From: Paracoccaceae bacterium
Lineage (GTDB): Bacteria; Pseudomonadota; Alphaproteobacteria; Rhodobacterales; Rhodobacteraceae
Assembly: GCA_014872815.1 (NCBI GenBank)
Contig: WKFK01000008.1
Span: forward strand, 240,534 to 304,533
Length of the DNA: 64,000 nucleotides
Reading direction: 5' to 3'
Each line of letters starts with the position of its first letter. Position 1 is the first letter of the stretch. The position numbers and the translations under genes were made by a program. Shown piece by piece: positions 35,825-45,445 of this stretch. The notes beneath the pieces are model-generated. The model worked only from the letters and a program-made list of their open reading frames with translations, did no database searches and was not told the origin of the DNA.

Positions 35825-35956
35825 CAACTCTTATCGCTCAATGCCGACGCGCTTGAGGGCGCCCTTTGTTTTGAGCAGTTTACACAGATTGGCTGTGCTT
35901 AGGAAGGTTTGCATGACTCAAATGCTTGCTGATGTCTCCTGCGGGCTGGACCGACC

Positions 35957-38050
35957 TCAAAAGGCCATCAAGGTGACCATGCGCCCGACGGCGCAGGTGA
36001 TATCGCGGGCGTAATCCAAGTCTATCACCTGATCGCTTTGGCGGTGGTAGTTGGGGTTTGGATCGGCGGAAGGCTCGGATGCGTAATTTGCGAAGAAGTC
36101 CTCGCTCGCCAGTACCGCACCGTAGCCTTGTTGATGGAAAGCGGCATGATCAGAGCGGTTGATGGCGCCGTCATAGACGTTGCGGTTCGGTGCACCGTTC
36201 CAACTGGTGCCTTTGTAGATTTGTGCAGGGGCCAGAGCGCCGTATTCCGCCGCCGCATTGGCGAGTTTGTCGGCCAATGGCAGGCTGAGATCGCGGACTG
36301 CGGGATCGGTGTAGCCCGCGTGGACTTCAAACAGGCGGTTGGCATCGGAGTTAAAGCCAATCATGTCCGCGCAAACCACACCTTTGATGGGCGCGTTCTG
36401 GCCTTTGAGGGCGGCGGCATAGGCTTTGGAACCGATTAAGCCGGATTCTTCTGCGTTGAAAAAGCAAAACCGTACCGTGTGGGTCAGGTGGCCTGCGAGC
36501 GAGCGGAAATGGCGGGCGAGGCTCAACAGCGCGGCGACCCCGGAGCCGTTGTCATCACAGCCCGGAGCGGCGTCACTGCTGGCGGCGTAGCCTGGTTCAA
36601 AGCCCGCGGTGGAATCCATATGGGCACCGACGACGATGATCTTGGCGCCAAGGCCAGGTTGGGGGTATTTGAGTTTCCACCATGGATACCAAGGCTGAAG
36701 TTGCAAAACGCGTTCGATGTCGTGTCGAATTTCCGCATCTGAGAGCCCGCGCAGGCGGTCGCCAAGCCCGAGGTCGGGAAAATCTCTGTCAATCTCGCGA
36801 AGGATTGGGGCCCACGGGCGTGGACGGGGATCGCGCAGGATCTTGCGGTAGCGTTTGAGGATGTCGGGGCGAATGCGGAAGCGTCCGACGCCGGGCAAAT
36901 CGGCGATGATGTTGCTGTGCACTTGGCCCGCATGGGTGAAGGTGTGCCGCCACGGGCAATACCCCAGCGCGCGTAGATCCCGCAGAAGCTGGGCTTCGGC
37001 GCGCTTGTTGTCCGGATGCGCTGAGTGCCGAGACGTGATTGGCCCTTGGGAGTCCAGGTCGGCCACACCTGTGTATCGGTCAAGATAGCCTTTGTAGGAG
37101 GCGGTGACCGCAGAGCAGCGCGGGCGCAAGCGACGTATGGCTTTGCGGATGCGCGGATTGATTTCGACCGCTTCCAAAATGTCCGGCAGGCGCCCGACTT
37201 TCACGGTTTCAAAATCGGCGCCGTCGGCGCGTGGCGGCAGCAGAAGCCCGGGGTCGGGGGCAAGGAACTCGGAATGCCCATGCGCGCCATGGACATGGAA
37301 AGCATCGGCGTCCTCCTCGGCCTTGAGGGCGATCAGAACCTGGTGGGGTTCGGCGTAGATCAGCCGCCGACCTTTGAGTTCGTGGCGCATGTCGTTGATT
37401 TTGCCGTCAGGGCGCGCCCAGAGCAGATCTTCCGTGCGCGGGTCATAGTCCAGCGGGAGCACGCCAAACTGTTGTAGGGCGGCTTCGGACAGGTCTTGGT
37501 CTGACATGAGGGCAATCAGCGCCCAATCTCTTTCGTCCTGCGTGGGCTGGAAGGACATCGGCACCACGGCCCGTTTGGTGGCAAACCGTTGGAGGGCATC
37601 TTTGGGGCCGGTCAGGCGGGCCCCCAGTGGCGTGTGCCCCTGCGCCATCATGGGTAATAGCGCTGGATGGGGTGTGGCATGAAACCCGGTTTTGGCCGCA
37701 TCGCCCCGCAGCCTGCGATCTGCGGACACAAAGGCGGTGGGCGTTTTGGGGGCGGGCAGGGTGGACAAGGTATCAGACGCGGCATCGGAATAGGTCACGG
37801 GCGGCACCGATGTGATGCGTAGCCCGGGATGTTCGAAGCTTGTAAAACGCCGCCCTGAAAAGCTGTCGGTGTCTTCTGTTTGGGGCACGATCAGCGTGAC
37901 TTCAAACCCGGCAAAAGCGTTTTGGCTGGCTTGGAGCGCCTTTGTCAGGGTTGGCGCCACATCCAGCCCCACGACCTGACCGTTCTCATCTTGGCGCAAC
38001 GCGCCGCTCAGTTGATCGAGCATCACAATAGCGTGGGTGATTTCGGGCAT
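35957..38050 (-). CDS. M28 family zinc aminopeptidase with large N-terminal extension
   Basis: A 697-residue protein from ATG 38048-38050, with GGAG six bases upstream. The C-terminal 260 residues are a complete M28 domain: 'VVGAHMDSTAG' (His about 477), 'CDDNGSGVAAL' (Asp), 'FFNAEESGLIGS' (Glu), 'VCADMIGFN' (Asp) and 'YHRQSDQ' (His), enough for two zinc ions. The first 400 residues match nothing I recognise. No signal peptide, so it may act in the cytoplasm or be exported non-classically. It heads toward the GSCFA pair and follows the phosphatase gene. Confidence 0.83.
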   Translation of the reverse strand: MPEITHAIVMLDQLSGALRQDENGQVVGLDVAPTLTKALQASQNAFAGFEVTLIVPQTEDTDSFSGRRFTSFEHPGLRITSVPPVTYSDAASDTLSTLPAPKTPTAFVSADRRLRGDAAKTGFHATPHPALLPMMAQGHTPLGARLTGPKDALQRFATKRAVVPMSFQPTQDERDWALIALMSDQDLSEAALQQFGVLPLDYDPRTEDLLWARPDGKINDMRHELKGRRLIYAEPHQVLIALKAEEDADAFHVHGAHGHSEFLAPDPGLLLPPRADGADFETVKVGRLPDILEAVEINPRIRKAIRRLRPRCSAVTASYKGYLDRYTGVADLDSQGPITSRHSAHPDNKRAEAQLLRDLRALGYCPWRHTFTHAGQVHSNIIADLPGVGRFRIRPDILKRYRKILRDPRPRPWAPILREIDRDFPDLGLGDRLRGLSDAEIRHDIERVLQLQPWYPWWKLKYPQPGLGAKIIVVGAHMDSTAGFEPGYAASSDAAPGCDDNGSGVAALLSLARHFRSLAGHLTHTVRFCFFNAEESGLIGSKAYAAALKGQNAPIKGVVCADMIGFNSDANRLFEVHAGYTDPAVRDLSLPLADKLANAAAEYGALAPAQIYKGTSWNGAPNRNVYDGAINRSDHAAFHQQGYGAVLASEDFFANYASEPSADPNPNYHRQSDQVIDLDYARDITCAVGRMVTLMAF

Positions 38051-38065
38051 TTCAATCTCCAAAGG

Positions 38066-38605
38066 TCAGGGCGTGGGCGCGCCGTACCGCAGGCGCAAAA
38101 GCCGCGTGGCACACCAACTGCGTGTGATGACGAACATGCGGTCGAAGTGCGGTTCTTCCAGTTCGAGAACCGCAGAGGCGCCAAAGGCGGACGCGATGTT
38201 GTCCACCGTGTTTGAGTGCGCGACGATCAGTACGGTCTTGCCAGCATGGCGCGCGCGAACGCGGGCTCTTAGCCACGCGGCATCGTGGGCTTGGTACTGG
38301 GTCAACGGCACGCCTTCGGCTGCTGCGGTGGGGGTACCGGTTTGCCGTGACCGGTTGGTGTTGGTGACAAAAACCGCGTCGATCCGAGCGTCTTGTAGCA
38401 TATCGCGCAAGAGCGCGGCTCGGGCGTGACCTGCGGCTGAGAGGTCAGGGTTACCGCTGCCGCTGGCCTTTTCTGCATGGCGCACGAGGATGACGGTCGC
38501 CGTCCATAGGCGCAGCGCATATTTTCGGCGCAGAACGGGCGTAGGCGTGATCCGGTGCGCAGGAAAACGGCGGCGTATCAGTGGATACCGTGTTGGATGT
38601 CGCAT
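38066..38605 (-). CDS. Histidine phosphatase family protein
   Basis: A 179-residue protein. 'VILVRHAEKASGSGNPDLSAAG' contains the RHxE/RHG-type phosphohistidine motif at about residue 42, 'NRSRQTGTPTA' the second Arg, and 'VLIVAHSNTVDNI' the second catalytic His. The strongly basic first 35 residues may be a spurious extension or a targeting segment. It resembles SixA/PhoE-like phosphatases. It starts 87 bases after the stop of the zincin gene on the same strand, and the M28 start is 16 bases beyond its stop. Confidence 0.75.
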   Translation of the reverse strand: MRHPTRYPLIRRRFPAHRITPTPVLRRKYALRLWTATVILVRHAEKASGSGNPDLSAAGHARAALLRDMLQDARIDAVFVTNTNRSRQTGTPTAAAEGVPLTQYQAHDAAWLRARVRARHAGKTVLIVAHSNTVDNIASAFGASAVLELEEPHFDRMFVITRSWCATRLLRLRYGAPTP

Positions 38606-38636
38606 GTGAGCCTCCCATTGGGGTGTCCTGAGGGGG

Positions 38637-38675
38637 CACCCCCGCCTTCGGTTCAGGTGTCCGAAGGCGGGGGTG
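38637..38675 (-). terminator. Large perfect hairpin after the zincin gene
   Basis: A 15-base perfect stem (CACCCCCGCCTTCGG at 38637-38651 with its complement at 38661-38675) and a 9-base loop lie between the 949-codon protease gene and the phosphatase gene. The flanks lack a long T run, so it may act as attenuator or processing site as well as terminator. Confidence 0.65.
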
Positions 38676-38691
38676 TTTGGTCAGCGAGAGG

Positions 38692-41541
38692 TCAGTCGTC
38701 CATGTCGTGATCGTCGTAGAAGTCGTCATAGAGCTCGTCGTCCTCATCATCGAAGTCCAGCTCAAGCCGGATCGTGCGGATCGGGCTGGAGGTGCGGCGA
38801 CCAACTTGGCCGCGCAGAATTCTCAGGATTTCTTCGATTGTGGGGCGACGTGGAATGACAATACGTCCGTCTCTTGGCTTTTCAGGCTTGTCGTCTTCAG
38901 GATCAGGTTTTTCATCCTGCCCGTCTTCAAACGTCAATTGATAGGTCATGCCACCGGAGATTTCGCCATCCAGATATGTGGTGAGCAGGATTTGATCATC
39001 GCCTTCGGCCATGGCCTTGCGGGCCAATTCGGGCTCAAACTGTTCCCCCGGCTCCAGATGCAGGACCAGTTCATGTTTCTCGCGTGGGCCCATTTCAAAT
39101 TTGGTCCCACCGCGCGACACAACCTTCATCTCCCAGCCCAAGCGGTGCAGGAAGCGCGGCAGTTTGATGTCAATGTGGGCGACAACCGGGATTTTGTACG
39201 GGTTGCGCACCAGAACAATATGCTTCTCAAACCATTTCACGAGGAAGCGGAATTTGGGCAAGATTGGGCTGACGTTGCGCTGGCCGATGTTGTTGTCAAA
39301 GGGCACAAGCCGGTTTTCAGGGATAGTGCCGTTAATTGTGGTGTCGTTGCCTGCATCGCCATCGGCGTGGGCGATTGCGAGAAGGCATTCGTGTCCAACC
39401 TGCGTGGGCACAAAGGCGAAGGGACCCACGATGGTTTCGCCGCCAGAGGCAATTGGACCGGCCGCCGGAAGCGTGCTGGTTGCCATGGCTTGCCAATCGT
39501 CCGGGAAGGCCAGCCCGGTTCCAGGCAGGGCGTGATAGGCGTCGACCCGCACGTTTTGGGCGGTTTGAATGCCCCGGTTTTTGACCCGCACATACATGTA
39601 GTTTGTTTGACCAACGATGGGTTGCTGGTGAGACAGCCCGCCATCAGCAGCACGGCGTACCCACATGTCCTGACAGGACCAGTGGTTGGCGAGGTATTCG
39701 TATTCGCCGTCACGCCCATCGTCGATATAGACATCCACATCCGGCGGATTGCCTTCCGAGTTGACATTATTGCCCTGTCCGGGGGCCGCGCCGGGCTGGA
39801 ACAGGCCTTGTTTCTCAAAGGACCACCGCACGACTTTGTGCAAAGCGCCGCCAGGGATGCCTTTGAAGCTCGAGGTGGTTTTGTCCGCGGTTTCCAAATT
39901 GCCTTCGTAGACTTCAGGGAAAGTCGTTGTGGAGGACAGCAGGCCAATTGCCTTGAAGATCAGGAAAGCAGTCCAATCCGCCGCCCGACGTTGCGTATTG
40001 ACGTTTGGTGAGTCTCCACCAATGGAGCGGTAGAGGCGGAACAGCGTTGTGCTGAGCACCTGTTCACCGCCGTATTGGGTATTCCAGTTGGGGCCAAACC
40101 AGGCCCATCCTGCGCCAACAGCGCGGTCATGCCGGCGGCTGAGGCCGGGCACGCTGGCCAGCACCCAAGGGAAGGTGGCAAAGCGGTCCGGTTCATTGCT
40201 GCCGGGATCGTTAAGGATGGCCGCAAGGGCGTCTCCTGCGGAATGGGCGAAACCAAAGTTCGGGCTGTTCACGTGGTCCCACAGAAGTGCGTGGCCAAAC
40301 TCATGCCAGCACACTCGGTTTGAGGTCGCTATGCCAATGGTCCGCCCAGTGGCAAGCTTACCGTAGCGCAATTCCTCCAAGCCTCCGCTGCCATTCCCTG
40401 GAGCCTGAGCGTTTATTGCGTCACCAAGTGCGCGCGCATCCACGGGCACGGGAAAGGTGGTGTTGTTGAAGTAGTTCTGCACATTGAAGCCAAAGTCTTG
40501 CATCGTGCGGAACAGCCGATCATTGTTGTGATAGGCGTTCACGGCGTTGAAGTCTTCGGTTTGAGCATTGAAGTTAAACGCGCCTGCCGGGGACCCGACC
40601 GTTGGCGGGGCTTGAACCGGGGCCTGGGTTTCTGTCACATGCACAAACTCGCCGCGCAGATCCTGCGGCGTGTTGGCGATCAGCCCTTGCAGTGTCACAT
40701 TGGAGCGGAAGGGGTTCAGTTGCGCATTTGTACTGGCAGCAGAGACATTCGCGCCGGTTTGTGTTTGGGGATCGCGATCGAACACCATGCCCGTTGCGCA
40801 GGCGACAAGAGCGCGCAAGTAAAGAACGGTTCCAGTTTCCGGTTCTACCAGTGCACGCCAATGCACAGGGGATTGGTCTTTGGCAAGTGGTGCCTGAAAC
40901 ATCACCTCGTCCACGATGTAGTGTTTGCCCTTTGCCAATCCGGCAAAATCCGCGTCTTTTAGGGCCGGGATTTCGGACGAGTCCGCGATGCAGCCACCAT
41001 GTTCGTGCCGTTCCTCTCGCTCATCTGGTTCGTAGCGGTATATCACCTGACGCTCGATACGGATGTTGTCCGCCCCTTTCAGGTCAAACCCCAAGTATTT
41101 TTTGAGATCCGATTTACGTACTGACCGGCTGTCAGTGGCATCAGACAAAGCGGTGGGGTTTTCAATCATCACGCTGCCATGCACAGAGGATTGTAGAGAG
41201 GTCATGGTGAGGCTCTCGCCGTCCATAGACATTCCCAAGCGGGCGCCAAAGACGTCCAGCCCCATCACCGTCTGGCGGTAGACCACCACCTTTGTTCCCG
41301 CGATGTCTTTTTCGTTCTCAAACGTTAGGAGGGGTTGTGATTGAGCGCCTTCGAGTTGGGTGGATGGATCATCTTCCATTAGATTTCCAGCCAGCCCAGC
41401 CTCCCCACGCATTGCACGTAGGTACCAATCGGCCACCTGCTGCGGAGTCGTGAGCGGCACAGCTGATTCAAGTTTAGGTTGAGTTGGGTTGGTCAGATAG
41501 ACGACCTCTCCGTACTCATTACGGATCGTGTCATTCGCCAT
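38692..41541 (-). CDS. Large HExxH zincin metalloprotease with acidic tail
   Basis: A 949-residue protein without a signal peptide. An N-terminal region of about 300 residues resembles the propeptide-like part of fungalysin/thermolysin-type enzymes. The catalytic motif 'VCWHEFGHALLWDH' places HEFGH at residues 413-417, followed by 'FGFAHSAGDALAAIL'; the third zinc ligand is not certain. A CARD/Ig-like beta region lies at about 640-760. The last 20 residues are almost all Asp/Glu/Tyr (DDEDDELYDDFYDDHDMDD). Divergent from the S8-S1 protease across 310 bases. Confidence 0.75.
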   Translation of the reverse strand: MANDTIRNEYGEVVYLTNPTQPKLESAVPLTTPQQVADWYLRAMRGEAGLAGNLMEDDPSTQLEGAQSQPLLTFENEKDIAGTKVVVYRQTVMGLDVFGARLGMSMDGESLTMTSLQSSVHGSVMIENPTALSDATDSRSVRKSDLKKYLGFDLKGADNIRIERQVIYRYEPDEREERHEHGGCIADSSEIPALKDADFAGLAKGKHYIVDEVMFQAPLAKDQSPVHWRALVEPETGTVLYLRALVACATGMVFDRDPQTQTGANVSAASTNAQLNPFRSNVTLQGLIANTPQDLRGEFVHVTETQAPVQAPPTVGSPAGAFNFNAQTEDFNAVNAYHNNDRLFRTMQDFGFNVQNYFNNTTFPVPVDARALGDAINAQAPGNGSGGLEELRYGKLATGRTIGIATSNRVCWHEFGHALLWDHVNSPNFGFAHSAGDALAAILNDPGSNEPDRFATFPWVLASVPGLSRRHDRAVGAGWAWFGPNWNTQYGGEQVLSTTLFRLYRSIGGDSPNVNTQRRAADWTAFLIFKAIGLLSSTTTFPEVYEGNLETADKTTSSFKGIPGGALHKVVRWSFEKQGLFQPGAAPGQGNNVNSEGNPPDVDVYIDDGRDGEYEYLANHWSCQDMWVRRAADGGLSHQQPIVGQTNYMYVRVKNRGIQTAQNVRVDAYHALPGTGLAFPDDWQAMATSTLPAAGPIASGGETIVGPFAFVPTQVGHECLLAIAHADGDAGNDTTINGTIPENRLVPFDNNIGQRNVSPILPKFRFLVKWFEKHIVLVRNPYKIPVVAHIDIKLPRFLHRLGWEMKVVSRGGTKFEMGPREKHELVLHLEPGEQFEPELARKAMAEGDDQILLTTYLDGEISGGMTYQLTFEDGQDEKPDPEDDKPEKPRDGRIVIPRRPTIEEILRILRGQVGRRTSSPIRTIRLELDFDDEDDELYDDFYDDHDMDD

Positions 41542-41851
41542 GAATCTATTCCTTTATTTGGTAAATACGCTCAGTGAGCTGTCCAAATGGTCGTTCTAAA
41601 AAGTAAGTGGGCGCGACGTTGAAATGGCGCCAAATAATGACACAAGGATGCCAGAAAAACACGATTCTCGCAAGGTGACCCCAACTATGGTTATGCCTAC
41701 CTGGCTGTCCTGCTGTGCGAAATTCTTTGACCGCCTGCGTATGTGAGCCTAACGTTTTGGTGGTAGGAGTGGCCGACCATTGATTTTTGAAATGTCGGTA
41801 TTCCTGTCTCTATTTATTGAAATTAAATAATAAAAATTATGTGGGTGTGTT
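41542..41851. promoter_or_regulatory. Divergent control region between two large protease genes
   Basis: A 310-base gap with no credible gene. It is AT-rich near the rightward start (41805-41845, with many A/T runs) and must hold both promoters. A single GTCGGTAT (41795-41802) echoes the unit of the 11-base repeat but is not iterated. No strong palindrome is evident. The Shine-Dalgarno of the rightward gene is weak. Confidence 0.4.
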
Positions 41852-44668
41852 ATGGCCGATACTCAAGGTTTGAATTTTCTGAAACAATTAATGAGCTCTG
41901 CGACAACCGAAGACAGGCCGTTGTATGCGCCAGGAAGACTGCGTTTTGGCATGGAAGTCGCGCCAAATGGTCTTGACGAAGGCGCATTGCGCGGTCGGCT
42001 TGAAGACCTGCTCGGAAGTGAGGAGTTTTCGCTGGAACCGTTGTTTGAGGGGGGGGAGGAAGACGATCCGAGGTTCTACACCTTCTCTCCTTTGGGAGTG
42101 GATCGGACCCTCCCGACAGACCTGCTTTTTGACATTTCGGAGGCCCTGAAAAACAATTTAAAGTTGATTTCATGCGAACCTGATACTGGCGCGCGGGTCT
42201 TTTCAGAGCCCACTGCCGAGGACAGCGCGCTGACCGAAAGTGCTGCGCTGGAATGGACCTGTTGGGTAAAGGGGGATCCGCCCCCGGACGCGAAATGGCC
42301 TCTCAAACAAACAAAAGTGCCCGAAGCCTGGGGCATTGCGACAAGGAAAGGTGCTGGGATTGTCGTCGCTCAGATTGACACGGGCATAGCCGAGCACGAA
42401 GAAATCGATGGGACGACCTTTGATTTGGCCCGCAGCGCGAACCTCGTGGAAGGCGGGACCGATCCCACCGATCCGATGTCTCCCGATATGTCGAGTCCCG
42501 GGCATGGCACCGCCACCTGCAGTGTGCTGGCTGGGGATGAAGGAGGGGAGCTCGTCGGGTCGGCTCCGGGTGTGACCCACGTGCCAATCAGGTGCATCAA
42601 TGACGTGAAGGTGTTTGATGCCCTGCCCGTCGCCCGGGCTATCAACCATGCGGTCGCTCAGGGCGCGCATGTCATTTCGATGAGCCTAGGTGGTGTGTGG
42701 CATCGCGCGCTTCGCCAAGCGGTGCGCAATGCTTTGCGCGCAGATGTTTTGGTGTTGGCAGCCGCGGGAAACTGCGTAAGGCTGGTTGTGTGGCCTGCGC
42801 GGTATCAGGAAGTGATCGCTGTTGGCGGCAATAATCATGCCATGAAGAAGTGGCGGGGATCGTCCATCGGAAAGGCCGTGGATTTTTCTGGGCCTGCAGA
42901 GATGGTGCCGCGCGCCAAACGTCTGCCTGGTGACACGTCCAAGGATTTGGTCGAACCGTCGCAAGGGACGTCTTACGCGGTGGCCTTGTCGGCGGGCATT
43001 GCCGCGCTGTGGTTGGATCATTGGGGGCGAGACAAGCTGATCCAGGAGGCTCGGCGGCGTGGGGTTTCGCTGCAGGATCTGTTCCGCGAAGCCGTCAAAC
43101 AAACCGCGCATCGGCCATCAGGTTTTCATAAAGGGCTGGGCGCAGGGGTTATTGACGCAGAAGCCTTGTTGTCGCGTGATCCGTTTTCCAGCGCGATGCT
43201 TGAAACGCCCGTCGCCCCTCCGGATGATCCAAGTGGTGGGTTGCAGGATGCGCTCGCCGAAGTCATGGGGCCTGGCACTGATGATCCCGATTTCGATTGG
43301 GCAGCGCACGGTGCGGAGCTTTCGTCTTTGATCTTGGCAGATGCCCGTGCAGGACGCGAGCCTGAGGGACCCGCGGCTGAAGCGCGTGCGTTTCAGTTCA
43401 CCTCGCCGGGATTGGCGCGTGCGGCGGAAGCGTCCACAGATCCGCGTCTTCGTGCTTTGACGGCACGTGGCGAGATGCCGAGCCCCTCCATTGTCATACC
43501 GACGCCCGTTGATGAAGAGCGTAAGGCGAACATAATCAAGTCTTTCGGGGCCATCGCCAATCCGGGGTTGTCGCCGGAGTCCGCCGCGACACTCTCACCG
43601 GACGATGGGTTGAATATTCTGTCGTCAGTTGGCGTGGATGAGGCGCTTGGCCCCTTGACGCGACGTGTGCAAGCGGAGGGCAGTGACGCATACAATGACC
43701 TGGTGGAAGATATCCAGCGGGATCTAGGCACGCTGTCTCAAGACGGGGTGAATGCGACGCTGGATGAAAGCGCAACAGTGCGATTGGAGGCACTCGTGTC
43801 AATTGTCGATCGCCCGGCCATTGCTGTCACTGACACCGAGATGGCCGATGGGAGCATGCGGCAAAGCATGGATGTCAATAATCCGGAGTTTGGGCGTTTT
43901 GCGGCTTTGGCCAGTCTGGCGCTGCCTGATTTGGAAACGAAGGTCTTTCCCGCTGTTGGGCGGATTGATGGAGCTGGTGTGCATCTGGGAACCGGGTTTG
44001 TGGTTGCGCCGGGTCTGATTATGACCAACCGACATGTGTTGGAAGAAATTGCCGCGCCATTGCCCAAGGCAACGGCGCCCGTGCGGTGGCAGATCACGCG
44101 GGACGCGACCATCGACTTTTCTCCCTTCGGTCACGATCCAAAACGGCGATTTGTGATTGAAGAGGTGGTCTTTGCGGGCGCTGATCCGATCCGGCTGTGG
44201 CCGGTGAGTTTTGACAAACTTGATTTGGCCCTCCTGAAGGTGCAGACGCAGAATGCTGATGGCACGCCGCTTCCAGATCCAATTGAACTTGCGCGGGATG
44301 CTTCTTGGCGTACCGGAGTCCCAAGCGTTTACGTTCTTGGGTATCCTGCACCACCCGGTTTTATCCCGCGGGACGAACACGGCCGTTTTCGTCAGGATGT
44401 GCTCGAACGGTTGCGCACTCTGTTTCAGCTCAACTATCGGCGCAAGTATTTCAGCCCAGGGAGTATCACCGGCCAAAGCCATACATGGGTCTTTGACCAT
44501 GATGCCACGTCGTTGGGTGGCAATTCCGGCTCGCCTACAGGAATATTGGGGGGCAACTTGCAGGCTGTTGGGCTGCATTTTGCAGGCGATTGGTTGCGGG
44601 CAAACTATGCGCATGACCTGAGCGTGGTGCTCCAAAATGAGCCAGGTTTGGCGGCGCTGTTGCCGTAA
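41852..44668 (+). CDS. Tandem serine protease: subtilisin (S8) plus trypsin-like (S1) domains
   Basis: A 938-residue protein with two complete but unrelated serine protease domains. S8: Asp176 (VVAQIDTGI), His218 (SPGHGTAT) and Ser374 (SQGTSYAVA). S1/HtrA-like: His728 (MTNRHVLEE), Asp791 (KLDLALLKV) and Ser892 (LGGNSGSPT). The first 130 residues could be an inhibitor-like prodomain. The linker (about 430-680) is acidic, with no recognised fold. No signal peptide. Such fusions are uncommon; both active sites look intact. Convergent with the iron transporter 12 bases downstream. Confidence 0.88.
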   Translation: MADTQGLNFLKQLMSSATTEDRPLYAPGRLRFGMEVAPNGLDEGALRGRLEDLLGSEEFSLEPLFEGGEEDDPRFYTFSPLGVDRTLPTDLLFDISEALKNNLKLISCEPDTGARVFSEPTAEDSALTESAALEWTCWVKGDPPPDAKWPLKQTKVPEAWGIATRKGAGIVVAQIDTGIAEHEEIDGTTFDLARSANLVEGGTDPTDPMSPDMSSPGHGTATCSVLAGDEGGELVGSAPGVTHVPIRCINDVKVFDALPVARAINHAVAQGAHVISMSLGGVWHRALRQAVRNALRADVLVLAAAGNCVRLVVWPARYQEVIAVGGNNHAMKKWRGSSIGKAVDFSGPAEMVPRAKRLPGDTSKDLVEPSQGTSYAVALSAGIAALWLDHWGRDKLIQEARRRGVSLQDLFREAVKQTAHRPSGFHKGLGAGVIDAEALLSRDPFSSAMLETPVAPPDDPSGGLQDALAEVMGPGTDDPDFDWAAHGAELSSLILADARAGREPEGPAAEARAFQFTSPGLARAAEASTDPRLRALTARGEMPSPSIVIPTPVDEERKANIIKSFGAIANPGLSPESAATLSPDDGLNILSSVGVDEALGPLTRRVQAEGSDAYNDLVEDIQRDLGTLSQDGVNATLDESATVRLEALVSIVDRPAIAVTDTEMADGSMRQSMDVNNPEFGRFAALASLALPDLETKVFPAVGRIDGAGVHLGTGFVVAPGLIMTNRHVLEEIAAPLPKATAPVRWQITRDATIDFSPFGHDPKRRFVIEEVVFAGADPIRLWPVSFDKLDLALLKVQTQNADGTPLPDPIELARDASWRTGVPSVYVLGYPAPPGFIPRDEHGRFRQDVLERLRTLFQLNYRRKYFSPGSITGQSHTWVFDHDATSLGGNSGSPTGILGGNLQAVGLHFAGDWLRANYAHDLSVVLQNEPGLAALLP

Positions 44669-44680
44669 CGGGTTGACGAT

Positions 44681-45445
44681 TTAGAGTGCCGAGACGGCCG
44701 GGGTGCCAGTTACCGGATCTGCGTAGACGCGGGCATCAATACCGTACACTGCCGAAAGCATGTCTTCGGTAATGATGTCAGTGGGTTTGCCTACGGCACG
44801 GACTTGTGCGTCTTTCATCACCACTAAGTCGGTTGCGTAACGTGCAGCCTGTGCAATGTCATGCAAGACGGCGACAACCGTTTTGCCTTGCTCATGCAGT
44901 GTCGCCATCAAATCCAGAACTTCATACTGATAGCGAATGTCCAGAAAGCTGGTAGGCTCATCAAACAGGACATATGGCGTGTCTTGCGCGATGCACATGG
45001 CCACAAAGGCGCGCTGTCTTTGTCCTCCCGAGAGAGCGCTGACCAGTTTGTCTTTGAGCGGCGACAGGTCGACAATTTCCAAAGCGTCCTCCACGCGCAA
45101 TCGATCCTCGCTGGAGCGCAAACCCAGCAAGTTCTGGTAAGGTGCGCGTCCGTAGCCAACCAATTGTTCTACTGTGATGCCGGGGGGGACAACTGGGTGC
45201 TGCGGTAGGACGGATATTTGTCTGGCGACCAATTTGCTGCGCTGCTGTGTGACGTCTTTGGAGTCTAGCAGAACCCGCCCACCGCGCGGATGCAGCTCGC
45301 GCGATATGGTTTTGAGCAAAGTGGATTTGCCGCAGCCGTTTGGACCAATCAGAACAGTGAGGCTGTCACGCGCGATCTGCAGAGAGACGTCTTTGAGCCT
45401 AAAGCCGTCATAGCCGGACTGAATGTTCTTGAGATCAATGCTCAT
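44681..45445 (-). CDS. Iron-siderophore ABC transporter ATP-binding protein (FecE/FepC family)
   Basis: A 254-residue ATPase: Walker A 'GPNGCGKST' (about residues 33-41), signature LSGGQRQR, Walker B 'YVLFDEPTSFLD' and H-loop 'VLHDI'. It powers uptake through the two permeases upstream and overlaps the permease stop by four bases. Confidence 0.93.
   Translation of the reverse strand: MSIDLKNIQSGYDGFRLKDVSLQIARDSLTVLIGPNGCGKSTLLKTISRELHPRGGRVLLDSKDVTQQRSKLVARQISVLPQHPVVPPGITVEQLVGYGRAPYQNLLGLRSSEDRLRVEDALEIVDLSPLKDKLVSALSGGQRQRAFVAMCIAQDTPYVLFDEPTSFLDIRYQYEVLDLMATLHEQGKTVVAVLHDIAQAARYATDLVVMKDAQVRAVGKPTDIITEDMLSAVYGIDARVYADPVTGTPAVSAL

Noticed and set aside
38677-40011. A 444-codon open frame on the plus strand opposite the zincin gene.
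   Set aside because: Antisense to a gene with a clear HEFGH motif; no credible start context or family signature.
43497-43508. A single ATACCGACGCC resembling the 11-base repeat unit.
   Set aside because: One copy only, within the coding sequence of the S8-S1 protease and explained by codons.
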